The notes under the pieces were generated by a model that was given only the letters and a program-made list of their open reading frames with translations, did not search any database and had not been told where the DNA came from. A stretch of DNA of 62,136 nucleotides, from NCBI GenBank assembly GCA_900317545.1, contig ONHE01000011.1, forward strand, positions 1-62,136. The letters are read 5' to 3'. The position numbers were made by a program, and so were the translations under genes. Below, piece after piece: positions 8,852 to 16,488 of this stretch (the first letter of the stretch is position 1; each line of letters opens with the position of its first letter). Source of the DNA: an uncultured Prevotella sp. GTDB lineage: Bacteria; Bacteroidota; Bacteroidia; Bacteroidales; Bacteroidaceae.

Positions 8852-9790
8852 TTAAAAAAGCAGTTTTCCGTCCTGAATAGGCAATGCCTCTAAGGCGGCC
8901 TGAATCTTCATCCGTTCGGGCTGATTGAACTTATAGAAAGGCGGAGCCACATAATCATCCTTGATGACTCCTAATATAGAGAGGGCGCACTTGAGTCCTT
9001 TCAGATAGCTCGAACCATGCCGGCCGACCGTGTAGATTGTATCGCTGATCTGCATGATGAACTGCTGCAGACGGTTCACACGCGCTAAATCGCCCTGGCG
9101 GGCGGCATCAAACATAGCCACATAGAGCTCCGGAAACATGTTCGCACCACCGTTGATGCCGCCGTGGGCTCCCATCAGGACGCATTGGGCGGTCATCTCT
9201 TCCGGACCGCAAAGCATCGCGAAGTCGGGGCGCGAGCGCATCTTCCACATCACAGTCTGAAAATATGTGCCATTGGCAGAACTGTCCTTGAAGCCCAACA
9301 CACGCGGATTGGCTGCGAGACGAGCCACTGTCGAAGGCGCAAAACTGACCTTCACATGGCTGGGCATGTTGTAAAGATAAAGCGGCAAGGGCAGCTGCGG
9401 GATGAGATCTTCATAAAATTCGGCGAGCTCGGGTTGTCCCGTGGCAGCATAATAAGGCGGTGCCGAGACGACCGCAGTAGCCCCGCAGTCGGCAGCCTTG
9501 CCAGCTAACCTGATGCTTTCGACGATACTCGTATCCGAGATACATACCAACAGAGGCAGCCGCCCGTTATTGATCCGGCATGATTCGCGTATCATCTGAT
9601 AGCGCAGGTCATAGCTCAGGCTCTGCTCCTCGCCTGTCGTGCCGAGCACAAACAATCCATTCACCCCTCCTGATATCAGATGTTCGATTAGATTTTCCAA
9701 GCTCTCAACGTCGAGCGTCTCACTGTCTTTCAAAGGCGTCACCAACGGTGGGATGATTCCACTCAATGGCACTTGATTTAAGTCAGTCAT
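8852..9790 (-). CDS. DapA/NanA-family class I aldolase (dihydrodipicolinate synthase family)
   Basis: A 312-residue (beta/alpha)8 Schiff-base aldolase. It shows GVNGLFVLGTTGEEQSLS (the GTTGE carboxylate-binding loop), the catalytic tyrosine in PLYLYNMP and the lysine in VLGFKDSS. Family members condense or cleave pyruvate with an aldehyde: dihydrodipicolinate synthase, N-acetylneuraminate lyase and 2-keto-3-deoxy-sugar-acid aldolases. Linkage to a symporter and FucI, rather than lysine genes, favours a catabolic sugar-acid or sialic-acid-like role (inference). It directly abuts the symporter gene and follows pyruvate kinase by 58 bp, which would use or complement the pyruvate node. The precise substrate is open. 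Confidence 0.85.
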   Translation of the reverse strand: MTDLNQVPLSGIIPPLVTPLKDSETLDVESLENLIEHLISGGVNGLFVLGTTGEEQSLSYDLRYQMIRESCRINNGRLPLLVCISDTSIVESIRLAGKAADCGATAVVSAPPYYAATGQPELAEFYEDLIPQLPLPLYLYNMPSHVKVSFAPSTVARLAANPRVLGFKDSSANGTYFQTVMWKMRSRPDFAMLCGPEEMTAQCVLMGAHGGINGGANMFPELYVAMFDAARQGDLARVNRLQQFIMQISDTIYTVGRHGSSYLKGLKCALSILGVIKDDYVAPPFYKFNQPERMKIQAALEALPIQDGKLLF

Positions 9791-9833
9791 GATTTGCAGT
9801 TTGTTGTTTTGATTTGTTCAGTCTATAGAATGG

Positions 9834-9868
9834 GTGAGCGGCAGATCTTCAAGATCTGTCCGGCTCAC
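9834..9868 (-). other. Imperfect hairpin at the pyk 3' end
   Basis: GTGAGC and GCTCAC flank an inner stem of CAGATCTT/AAGATCTG, giving a two-part hairpin that spans the pyruvate kinase stop codon. No U-run follows on either strand, so it is more likely a processing or stability element between pyk and the aldolase than a terminator. Confidence 0.4.
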
Positions 9869-11321
9869 TCTCAACGCCCACATGGTCGGGCAAATGGAAT
9901 TGGTAGCTCTTGTTGAAGACATCCTTTACCTTGTTGATTTCAACGAAGGTCGTGCCTCCGCCCTCACCGAAGCTACCGCTCAAGTAGGCAATCTTGTCAT
10001 CCGGAGCAACGTAGCCTTTCTGGCGGAGCATACGCAGGGCGGCATAAAAGACGGCCTGTCCGGTGATCTGCTCTTTCTGATAGACAGGGATGACGCCATA
10101 AGAGAGGTTTAGCCAGCGCTGTGTTTTCTCCTTGTAACATATTGCCAAGACGGGGACGGGGCCACGGAAAGAAGACAGAGCACGTGCCGTTCGGCCTGTC
10201 TCGCTGTCGGTGATGATGCCCTTAACTCCCAATCTCTTTGTGGCATCAATGGCTGTCTGGGCCAAGAAAAGTCGCTGTTCCATCTCTTTGCAGCCTTCCA
10301 AGGGATCGATATCATTGGCTGTCAGTTTGTCCCGTTCGGCCTGCTCGGCGATGCGGGCCATTGTCTGGACGGCCTCAACGGGATACTTTCCACTGGCTGT
10401 CTCACCACTGAGCATGAGCGCATCGGTGCGATAGAAGATGGCATTGGCGATGTCTGTCACTTCCGCACGTGTGGGGCGCGGATTGTCAATCATCGTATGG
10501 AGCATCTGGGTTGCCACGATCACGGGTTTCTGACGCTGCACGCACATGCGGATAATGCGTCGCTGGATGCCCGGAATGGTCTCGATCGGGACTTCGATCC
10601 CTAAATCGCCGCGGGCGATCATGATGCCATAGGAGGCGTCGATGATCTCTTCTATGTTGTCCACACCTTCCTGATTCTCGATCTTGGAGATGATTTTGAT
10701 ATCGCTGTTGTGCTCGTCGAGCATCTTCTGGACCGCCTTCACGTCGGCAGCAGATCGCACGAAGGAATGGGCGATGAAATCAAGATCCAGCTCGATGGCA
10801 AGCATGATGTTGCGCTTGTCTTTCTCTGTCAGGGTCGGCAAGTCTATGTGTTCGCCCGGCACATTGACGCTTTTATGGGCGCCGAGCACGCCGTCGTTCT
10901 GCACCTGCGCCACTAACATGGGCCCGTTGTTCTCCAGCACCTTCATGTCGAGCGCTCCGTCATCGAACAGCATGTCGTCTCCGACCTTCACATCGCGCGT
11001 GATATCGACATAGGAAAGGTTGATGATGTCATGTGAGGATTCCATTTCCGGGCGTCCGAAGATTTTGACTACGTCGCCGGTTTTATATCTGATGGGCTCC
11101 GAAACGCCTGTTGTGCGGACTTCAGGACCCTTTGTGTCAATCATTAATGCGATATGTGGCGACACCGCACGGACGTTCTTGACGATTTCGCGGATGCCTT
11201 CTTCGGTGGCATGGGCCGTGTTCATGCGAACGACATTCATCCCGGCGAAGAACAATTTACGGATAAAATCGACGTCACAACGGCGATCACTGATGGAGGC
11301 AACGATCTTTGTCTGTTTCAT
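9849..11321 (-). CDS. pyk: Pyruvate kinase
   Basis: A 490-residue glycolytic enzyme that transfers phosphate from phosphoenolpyruvate to ADP. Visible are the N-terminal TKIVASISDRRCD and NVVRMNTAHAT (substrate Arg and Asn), IDTKGPEVRTT, the catalytic lysine region IKIISKIENQEGV, IMIARGDLGIEVP and KPVIVATQMLHTM, then the allosteric C-terminal domain ending near FVEINKVKDVFNKSYQFHLPD. The ATG at 11321 gives the expected N terminus. It is the first gene of the minus-strand run leading to the aldolase, symporter and fucI, although it could also be transcribed alone. I could not find a clean -7 box upstream. Confidence 0.95.
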   Translation of the reverse strand: MKQTKIVASISDRRCDVDFIRKLFFAGMNVVRMNTAHATEEGIREIVKNVRAVSPHIALMIDTKGPEVRTTGVSEPIRYKTGDVVKIFGRPEMESSHDIINLSYVDITRDVKVGDDMLFDDGALDMKVLENNGPMLVAQVQNDGVLGAHKSVNVPGEHIDLPTLTEKDKRNIMLAIELDLDFIAHSFVRSAADVKAVQKMLDEHNSDIKIISKIENQEGVDNIEEIIDASYGIMIARGDLGIEVPIETIPGIQRRIIRMCVQRQKPVIVATQMLHTMIDNPRPTRAEVTDIANAIFYRTDALMLSGETASGKYPVEAVQTMARIAEQAERDKLTANDIDPLEGCKEMEQRLFLAQTAIDATKRLGVKGIITDSETGRTARALSSFRGPVPVLAICYKEKTQRWLNLSYGVIPVYQKEQITGQAVFYAALRMLRQKGYVAPDDKIAYLSGSFGEGGGTTFVEINKVKDVFNKSYQFHLPDHVGVESEPDRS

Positions 11322-11352
11322 TACATTATATATTATATGTTTACCATATCGT

Positions 11353-11360
11353 TATCTTTG
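11353..11360 (+). promoter_or_regulatory. -7-like box pointing antisense to the nitroreductase gene
   Basis: TATCTTTG fits TAnnTTTG exactly but reads rightward into the 3' end of the minus-strand nitroreductase gene, with no sense gene downstream. No good -33 box is present. It may be chance or an antisense start. Confidence 0.25.
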
Positions 11361-11416
11361 CCGCAGGAATTTGATTTCGGCGGCAGTCAAGTGGGCAGAC
11401 TCAGGATGCCTGCTTG

Positions 11417-12079
11417 TCAACGGGCTTTCGAAGCTGTCTTTCCGCGGCTGGCATCTGTCATCCATCCTACCGGATGATTGAGCTCCAGCAACTGATCCTC
11501 CGTCAGTCTGAGCTTGGCGCGGAGGGCTTCCGTGTTCATCCCACGGCGTGCCACTGTGCCTAATCCCAATGCCGCGGAGGCCAAATAGATGTTCTGCGAC
11601 ACATAGCCGACATCCATATGGCCGAATATGGCACCCGATCCGCGCTTGCCGAACTTGGCCTGATTGCTGACCAGCACCAACATGACGGGGGCCTTGGCGA
11701 CAGCTGTCTGGCGGTCGGCCACATCACTCCGCAAGTCTTCCTCCGTGATCCTGACGAGGCGGTTGTCAGCTGGGGTCCATAAGAAAGCACCGTCCGACTT
11801 GCAGACATAGATCTGGATGTCCTGCGCATTGATGGCCGAGGCTGCAGTGATCTTCCCTTCTGCAGGCCGGCTGATGCCCGCGGCGGCCCACAAGAGGTTG
11901 GAAAGCGTCGCGTTGTCAATATCTTTTTCGGCATAGCTACGAACGGACTTGCGGTTCCGGAGGGCGTCATAGAGTGACATCTTCACGCCGAGATTCGGTT
12001 TCGGCAACTGTATTTTCGTCTGCGCCAGGGCGCTCATACCGATCAGGAACGAGGCACCCAATAAGATCATCTTTTTCAT
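11417..12079 (-). CDS. Secreted SagB-type nitroreductase-family protein
   Basis: A 220-residue protein with a signal peptide (KKMILLGASFLIGMSALAQ) followed by a nitroreductase fold: LYDALRNRKSVRSYAEKDI holds the FMN-contacting RxSxRxY-like motif, then LLWAAAGISRP, SAINAQDIQIYV and ASAALGLGTVARRGMN. Family members are FMN-dependent oxidoreductases acting on quinones, nitroaromatics or thiazoline rings. The export signal is notable because most relatives are cytosolic; the protein is expected in the periplasm. It is monocistronic, with its own well-formed promoter. Substrate is unknown. Confidence 0.85.
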   Translation of the reverse strand: MKKMILLGASFLIGMSALAQTKIQLPKPNLGVKMSLYDALRNRKSVRSYAEKDIDNATLSNLLWAAAGISRPAEGKITAASAINAQDIQIYVCKSDGAFLWTPADNRLVRITEEDLRSDVADRQTAVAKAPVMLVLVSNQAKFGKRGSGAIFGHMDVGYVSQNIYLASAALGLGTVARRGMNTEALRAKLRLTEDQLLELNHPVGWMTDASRGKTASKAR

Positions 12080-12116
12080 GTTGGCCTATATCATTTGCTG
12101 ATTGTCTTTTTCATTG

Positions 12117-12147
12117 CAAATATACTTCATTTTCTGAAGAAACCAAA
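12117..12147 (-). promoter_or_regulatory. Promoter of the nitroreductase gene
   Basis: Minus strand: TTTG, 19-bp spacer, TATATTTG, an exact match to the Bacteroidetes promoter. The -7 box lies 37 bp upstream of the ATG at 12079. Confidence 0.85.
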
Positions 12148-12162
12148 GCAAAACCAATGAAA

Positions 12163-13254
12163 TTATTCTTCGAAAGGAAGATATCCCTCTTCCCATTGCG
12201 GGAATCGGTCGGTGGCGGACGAAGACGGATTGGTCACGGAAAGCCCGATGAGCCTCACGGGGTGGAGGAATGAATAGTCGACCTGACGGAGGAGCTGCTT
12301 GGCGAGGGGTAGAATCTGCTCCTTTGTCCGGAGCACCTGCCTTTGGGTCAGGCTACGGGTGATCTGCGTGAAGTCGGCAAACTTGACCTTCAGCACCAAG
12401 GTCTTTCCTTCGAATCCGGCTTTCTGCAGCCGTTGGACAAGCTCGAGGGTGATATGATAGAGCTCGATGATCACTGCTGCCTGCGTGGATATATCCTCCC
12501 GGAACGTGCGCTCGCATCCTACGGACTTCCTGACCCATGTCGGCTCGACCGGCCGGTCATCCATTCCGCGGGCGAAATCATAATAGACTCGCCCCACCTT
12601 ACCGAAGACCTTCTCGAGGTGCTGCCGTGAACAGTCGCGCAACTGGGCGCCCGTAAAGATGCCCATTCTGTGCATCCGGTCGGCCGTCTTCGGCCCTACA
12701 GCCCAGAAATCCTCCACGGGCAGCCGGGCCAGAAACGCGTCCGCCTTGTCGGGATGGATCACGCAGAGCCCGTCGGGCTTACGATAATCGGAGGCTATCT
12801 TGGCTAAGAACTTGTTATAGGAGACACCGGCCGAAGCCGTCAGATGCAGCTCTTCCCGGATGCGGCTGCGTATCTCCTTAGCGATGTCGACAGCCATGTC
12901 CATGGCACGCTTGTTGTCCGTCACATCGAGAAAAGCCTCGTCGATGGACAAAGGCTCGATCAAGTCGGTGTAATCCTGGAAGATCCGATGCACCTCAGCC
13001 GACACCTCGCGATAGTGGTGATGGCGGACCGGCACGATGATCAGCTGCGGACAGAGCCGCTTAGCAATCTGGATGGACTGCGCGGAATGTACGCCGAACC
13101 TGCGGGCTTCATAACTTGCCGTGGTGACAATACCGCGCTCGGTGTCAAACCCAACAGCTATCGGCTTTCCACGGAGCGAGGGATCATCGCGTTGTTCCAC
13201 CGAAGCGAAGAAGGCGTCCATATCTACGTGTATGATTTTTCGCAGCTCTTTCAT
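12163..13254 (-). CDS. dinB: DNA polymerase IV (Y-family)
   Basis: A 363-residue translesion polymerase. The catalytic motifs are clear: IIHVDMDAFFASVEQRDDP (metal-binding D and steric-gate F) and the second acidic site SIDEAFLDVT. They are followed by SASAGVSYNKFLAKIASDYRK-type palm, the helix-hairpin-helix FWAVGPKTADRM and the little-finger domain. The C terminus (EEGYLPFEE) is short and lacks a clear QLxLF beta-clamp motif, though GYLPFE might serve. The first ATG must be used because the catalytic Asp is at residue 11. A TATCTTTG box ends only 6 bp before this ATG, implying a leaderless or nearly leaderless message. Confidence 0.94.
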   Translation of the reverse strand: MKELRKIIHVDMDAFFASVEQRDDPSLRGKPIAVGFDTERGIVTTASYEARRFGVHSAQSIQIAKRLCPQLIIVPVRHHHYREVSAEVHRIFQDYTDLIEPLSIDEAFLDVTDNKRAMDMAVDIAKEIRSRIREELHLTASAGVSYNKFLAKIASDYRKPDGLCVIHPDKADAFLARLPVEDFWAVGPKTADRMHRMGIFTGAQLRDCSRQHLEKVFGKVGRVYYDFARGMDDRPVEPTWVRKSVGCERTFREDISTQAAVIIELYHITLELVQRLQKAGFEGKTLVLKVKFADFTQITRSLTQRQVLRTKEQILPLAKQLLRQVDYSFLHPVRLIGLSVTNPSSSATDRFPQWEEGYLPFEE

Positions 13255-13259
13255 CCAAG

Positions 13260-13267
13260 CAAAGATA
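13260..13267 (-). promoter_or_regulatory. -7 box of dinB, almost at the start codon
   Basis: TATCTTTG on the minus strand ends at 13260 and the dinB ATG begins at 13254. With the usual 5-7 nt to the start site, transcription would begin at or beside the ATG. No good -33 box is seen. Confidence 0.6.
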
Positions 13268-13325
13268 GCAAAATTAATCCGAAACTCGCAACTTTTCCTC
13301 TTATTATCCTCCTATCTGTCATTGA

Positions 13326-13616
13326 TCATGGCAGAATATGTGCCGCCGGCATGATCAGCAGCAAGCCCTTTCCGACATGATCAAACATGCAGAACCGCAG
13401 CGCATCGAAGGCGCAGAGACACAGTTCGCATAGCATAAGGAAGAAGACGGCCCCAACAACGCCCGGAGCCAGAAGCACCGGACAGCCAAGTATGACCGCT
13501 TGAAACCCGGTGGGACCGACCAGCCGATGCATCTTGCTCCACACGATCTAAAGATGAAGGAAATGCAGAAGATGACTGTCATCAATACCGAATCCATTTC
13601 ATTGATTTTATCTTGA
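13326..13616 (+). pseudogene. Possible decayed small coding sequence
   Basis: One plus-strand frame from 13326 to a TGA at 13614-13616 reads as protein-like sequence (ALSDMIKHAEPQRIEGAETQFA, then KYDRLKPGGTDQPMHL) but carries an in-frame TAG at 13431-13433. Composition looks coding rather than random, with many charged residues. I do not recognise the family. It may be a remnant or chance. Confidence 0.25.
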
Positions 13617-13720
13617 CATTTCCTCCGAAGTCGAGGCCATGCAGTCAGTGACTCGGAAACCACCTCCGTCTGGTCCCTGTTTCCCTTTCGGCAGAGCCGG
13701 TTGAAACCTCCCGTCCGACC

Positions 13721-13821
13721 ACAGGATAGCAGTGCCCGGCGCGGAGCTATCCTTTCGACCGCCAAGAGCTATCATATCGGCGGCCAAGAGCTATGCTCCG
13801 GGCAGCCCAAAGCTATCGTTT
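13721..13821 (+). repeat. 22-bp-period palindromic repeat array, copy 2
   Basis: Cores start at 13743, 13765, 13787 and 13809 (GGAGCTATCCTTT, AGAGCTATCATAT, AGAGCTATGCTCC, AAAGCTATCGTTT), exactly 22 bp apart. A degenerate fifth unit, ACAGGATAGCAGT, sits in phase at 13721. Spacers are CGACCGCCA, CGGCGGCCA and GGGCAGCCC. The array lies between dinB and the HU-like gene. Confidence 0.9.
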
Positions 13822-14185
13822 ACGCCAGCTCGAAATTCAATACGAACAACTTACTGTGTATCAACGTGTTACAAAAACATCCATAGTTGTCAGAAAAGCA
13901 TCGTTTCGCGCCCGGACCAGACGCTTTTTCCGGTCAAGCTTCCTCTGCCCGTCTTTGCAGGCTGATCTGTGATCCGGTCTTAACAGACCACGTTTTTGGC
14001 ACTGATATTTGCGTCAAATAACAGAATAATATTTTACAAACAGCAAGATCACTTTCAGTCCTCCAAAGGTCCTAAAAGCGACAAGCAGACTTCTAAACGG
14101 TTGACAATTAGGTAGTTCTGCAAGATTTTCGAGCTCTTTATCGTAAAAAAAAGGAAATAAATTTTCTATTCACGTAAAAAACTCG

Positions 14186-14193
14186 TATATTTG
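14186..14193 (+). promoter_or_regulatory. Promoter of the HU-like gene
   Basis: TATATTTG at 14186-14193 with TTTC at 14163-14166, spacer 19 bp: one mismatch in the -33 box. It lies 56 bp upstream of the ATG. Confidence 0.75.
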
Positions 14194-14249
14194 CAAGACC
14201 AAATGTATGATAAAGTAAAATAACGCAACATTTTAAAACGAACATCAAA

Positions 14250-14534
14250 ATGACTAAATCTGACATCATCAGCGAGATAACAGCCAACACCGGCGTGTCA
14301 AAAAAGGAAGTGACAGCCGTCGTTGAAAGCTTCATGGAAGCAGTCAAGGACAGCCTGATCGAGCGCAAAGAGAATGTCTATCTCCGCGGCTTCGGCAGCT
14401 TCATCATCAAGCACCGCGCCGCCAAGACCGCCCGCAATATCACCAAGAATACAACGATCATGATCGAGGCTCATGACCTGCCGAGCTTCAAGCCGGCTAA
14501 AAGTTTTGTCATGCAGATGAAGAATAACGATTGA
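14250..14534 (+). CDS. HU/IHF-family DNA-binding protein
   Basis: A 94-residue nucleoid protein of the HU/IHF superfamily. It starts TKSDIISEITANTGVSKKEV, the helical dimerisation part, and has the GFGSF turn before the beta-arm (LRGFGSFIIKHRAAKTARN), then FKPAK near the end. HU proteins bend and compact DNA as dimers. It is followed by a 29-codon basic gene 48 bp later and then RNase G, an arrangement I recall as common in Bacteroidetes. It has its own promoter. The paralogue type (HU or IHF subunit) cannot be settled by eye. Confidence 0.93.
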   Translation: MTKSDIISEITANTGVSKKEVTAVVESFMEAVKDSLIERKENVYLRGFGSFIIKHRAAKTARNITKNTTIMIEAHDLPSFKPAKSFVMQMKNND

Positions 14535-14582
14535 ACAAAACGTATTAACATCATACAATAAACATTTTAAATTCACACAGCT

Positions 14583-14672
14583 ATGCCAAACGGTAAGAAA
14601 AAAAAGGGCCACAAGATGGCTACGCATAAGCGTAAAAAGAGATTAAGGAAGAACAGACATAAGAGCAAATAA
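14583..14672 (+). CDS. 29-residue basic protein, AURKAIP1/COX24 (bS22/mS38)-like
   Basis: A very small gene, ATG at 14583 to TAA at 14670-14672. More than half of its residues are Lys, Arg or His. The pattern HKMATHKRKKRLRKNRHK resembles the C-terminal motif (KM..HK..KRLRK.R) of the AURKAIP1/COX24 domain, found in mitochondrial ribosomal protein mS38 and in the short actinobacterial ribosomal protein bS22. I infer an RNA- or ribosome-associated role. It lies between the HU-like gene (48 bp) and a terminator-like hairpin that precedes rng. The two homopolymer A runs within it make sequencing errors possible, but the frame is intact. Confidence 0.65.
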   Translation: MPNGKKKKGHKMATHKRKKRLRKNRHKSK

Positions 14673-14698
14673 TAGCTCAAACAGTCGTGTTTGGACTG

Positions 14699-14750
14699 AA
14701 GGGCGTGTCAAAGCATCCGTCAGGGATCTCTTGACAGGCCCTTATTTTTA
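14699..14750 (+). terminator. Terminator/attenuator between the small basic gene and rng
   Basis: AAGGGC-GTGTCAA and TTGACAG-GCCCTT form a 12-13 bp stem with a 19-nt loop, followed by TATTTTTA. It stands 19 bp before the rng ATG, so it may end the HU transcript or act as an attenuator in the RNase G leader. Confidence 0.8.
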
Positions 14751-14768
14751 AGTTAAAATAATAAGGAA

Positions 14769-16343
14769 ATGACCAGCGAAGTTGTAATTGACGTTCAACA
14801 GAAACAAATCTCGATTGCCCTGCTGGAAAACAAGAACTTAGTAGAGTATCAGAACGAGCCGAGATCGGCTTCCTTTTCTGTTGGCAACATCTATGTTGCA
14901 AAAGTGAAAAAACTGATGCCAGGACTGAATGCTTGCTTCGTAGATGTTGGTTATGAGCGCGATGCCTTTCTTCATTATCTTGACTTAGGAAGTCAATTTA
15001 ACTCTTATGAAAAGTACCTGAAACAGGTACAGAGCGACAGAAAGAAACTTTATCCCTTTTCAAAAGCATCCAGGCTCCCTGACCTGAAAAAAGATGGAAG
15101 CGTGCAACAGACATTGCAGGTTGGCCAGGAAGTAATGGTGCAGATCGTCAAAGAACCTATTTCGACCAAGGGGCCGCGATTGACAGGAGAACTCAGTTTT
15201 GCGGGACGCTTCCTGGTCCTCATTCCATTCGGAGATAAAGTTTCAGTTTCTTCAAAGATTAAAAACGGTGAAGAGCGGGCGCGTCTCAAGCAACTCATCA
15301 ACAGTATCAAGCCCAAAAACTGCGGCGTCATCGTAAGGACCGTCGCCGAAGGCAAACGAGTCGTCGAACTGGATGCTGAAATGAAGGTGCTGAATCAACG
15401 CTGGGAAGATGCCGTCACAAAAGTACAGAAGACCCAAAAACGTCCACAGCTCATTTTCGAGGAAACCAGTAGAGCCGTCGCCTTGTTGCGCGACCTCTTC
15501 AATCCGAGTTATGAGAACATTTATGTGAATGACGAAAACGTCTTCAAGGAAGTCAAGGAGTATGTCTCACTGATAGCGCCGGAGAAAGCGAATATCGTGA
15601 AACTCTACAACGGCAAGGTGCCCATCTTTGACAACTTCAACGTGACGAAGCAGATCAAGTCCAGCTTCGGCAAAACCATCAACTACAAGCACGGAGCCTA
15701 TCTGATCATCGAGCATACGGAAGCCCTGCATGTCGTCGATGTCAACAGCGGAAACCGGGCACGCTCAGAGAACGGACAGGAAGCCAATGCGCTTGATGTC
15801 AATCTCGGCGCAGCTGATGAGTTGGCACGCCAGTTACGGTTACGGGATATGGGAGGAATCATCGTAGTCGACTTCATCGACATGAATCTGGCAGAAGACA
15901 GGCAGATGCTCTACGAGCGAATGTGCAAGAACATGCAGAAGGATCGTGCCAGACACAACATCCTGCCGTTAAGCAAGTTCGGTCTGATGCAGATCACCCG
16001 CCAACGCGTTCGGCCAGCTATGGACGTCAATGTTGAAGAAAACTGTCCTACATGTTTCGGGACTGGAAAGATCAAATCCAGCATCCTTTTCACTGATCAG
16101 CTTGAAGGGAAAATTGACCGACTAGTCAATAAGATCGGCATTAAGAAGTTTTATCTGCACATCCACCCCTATGTCGCGGCCTATATCAATCAAGGAGTCG
16201 TCTCTCTGAAGCGAAAATGGCAAGTGAAATACGGATTGGGCGTGCACGTGGTTCCATCTCAGAAATTAGCCTTTCTGCAATACGAGTTTTACGATGCTAA
16301 AGGCGAGTTCATCGATATGAAAGAAGAGATAGAAACAAAATGA
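14769..16343 (+). CDS. rng: Ribonuclease G/E family endoribonuclease
   Basis: A 524-residue endoribonuclease involved in rRNA maturation and mRNA decay. The N-terminal S1 domain is visible (VGNIYVAKVKKLMPGLNACFVDVGYERDAF), then the 5' sensor region and the DNase I-like catalytic domain with the metal-binding aspartates in HVVDVNSGNRA (D324) and IIVVDFIDMN (D368). A Zn-link, NCPTCFGTGK, follows near residue 428. Length fits RNase G rather than RNase E, which has a long C-terminal scaffold. The only in-frame readthrough control is the hairpin upstream; no separate promoter is clear, so it probably depends on readthrough from the HU-like gene. Confidence 0.95.
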   Translation: MTSEVVIDVQQKQISIALLENKNLVEYQNEPRSASFSVGNIYVAKVKKLMPGLNACFVDVGYERDAFLHYLDLGSQFNSYEKYLKQVQSDRKKLYPFSKASRLPDLKKDGSVQQTLQVGQEVMVQIVKEPISTKGPRLTGELSFAGRFLVLIPFGDKVSVSSKIKNGEERARLKQLINSIKPKNCGVIVRTVAEGKRVVELDAEMKVLNQRWEDAVTKVQKTQKRPQLIFEETSRAVALLRDLFNPSYENIYVNDENVFKEVKEYVSLIAPEKANIVKLYNGKVPIFDNFNVTKQIKSSFGKTINYKHGAYLIIEHTEALHVVDVNSGNRARSENGQEANALDVNLGAADELARQLRLRDMGGIIVVDFIDMNLAEDRQMLYERMCKNMQKDRARHNILPLSKFGLMQITRQRVRPAMDVNVEENCPTCFGTGKIKSSILFTDQLEGKIDRLVNKIGIKKFYLHIHPYVAAYINQGVVSLKRKWQVKYGLGVHVVPSQKLAFLQYEFYDAKGEFIDMKEEIETK

Positions 16344-16347
16344 CATC

Positions 16348-16396
16348 AAAGCGGCGGATGAAGCGTTCTGAAGAAAGAACATTCATCCGCCGCTTT
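16348..16396. terminator. Bidirectional hairpin between rng and the amylase fusion gene
   Basis: A 15-bp perfect inverted repeat (AAAGCGGCGGATGAA / TTCATCCGCCGCTTT) with a 19-nt loop begins 4 bp after the rng stop. The T-run is short on both sides. It probably terminates rng and perhaps the converging minus-strand operon. Confidence 0.75.
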
Positions 16397-16488
16397 CAAT
16401 AATCAACAGCAATCCGTGATCGGCTGATCATCAATCAGCCTGTCCCTTACATCATTATTTATAAGGCGAACAGACAACTACGAGTCGG

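Larger units (their letters stand above)
13255..14185. other. Long intergenic region between dinB and the HU-like gene
   Basis: About 0.9 kb without a confident gene. It holds a possible decayed reading frame (13326-13616), a repeat array (13721-13821) and a motif TCAACGTGTTACAAAA at 13861-13876 shared with the flank of repeat copy 5. The last 200 bp are A+T-rich. No tRNA or other RNA fold was recognised. Confidence 0.6.

Noticed and set aside
8852-9790. Biosynthetic dapA
   Set aside because: Not excluded by motifs, but linkage to a symporter and fucI makes a catabolic aldolase more likely; kept as a family-level call.
16422-16440. GGCTGAT/ATCAGCC hairpin as a second terminator
   Set aside because: The stem is only 7 bp and there is no U-run; the larger hairpin at 16348-16396 is a better candidate.
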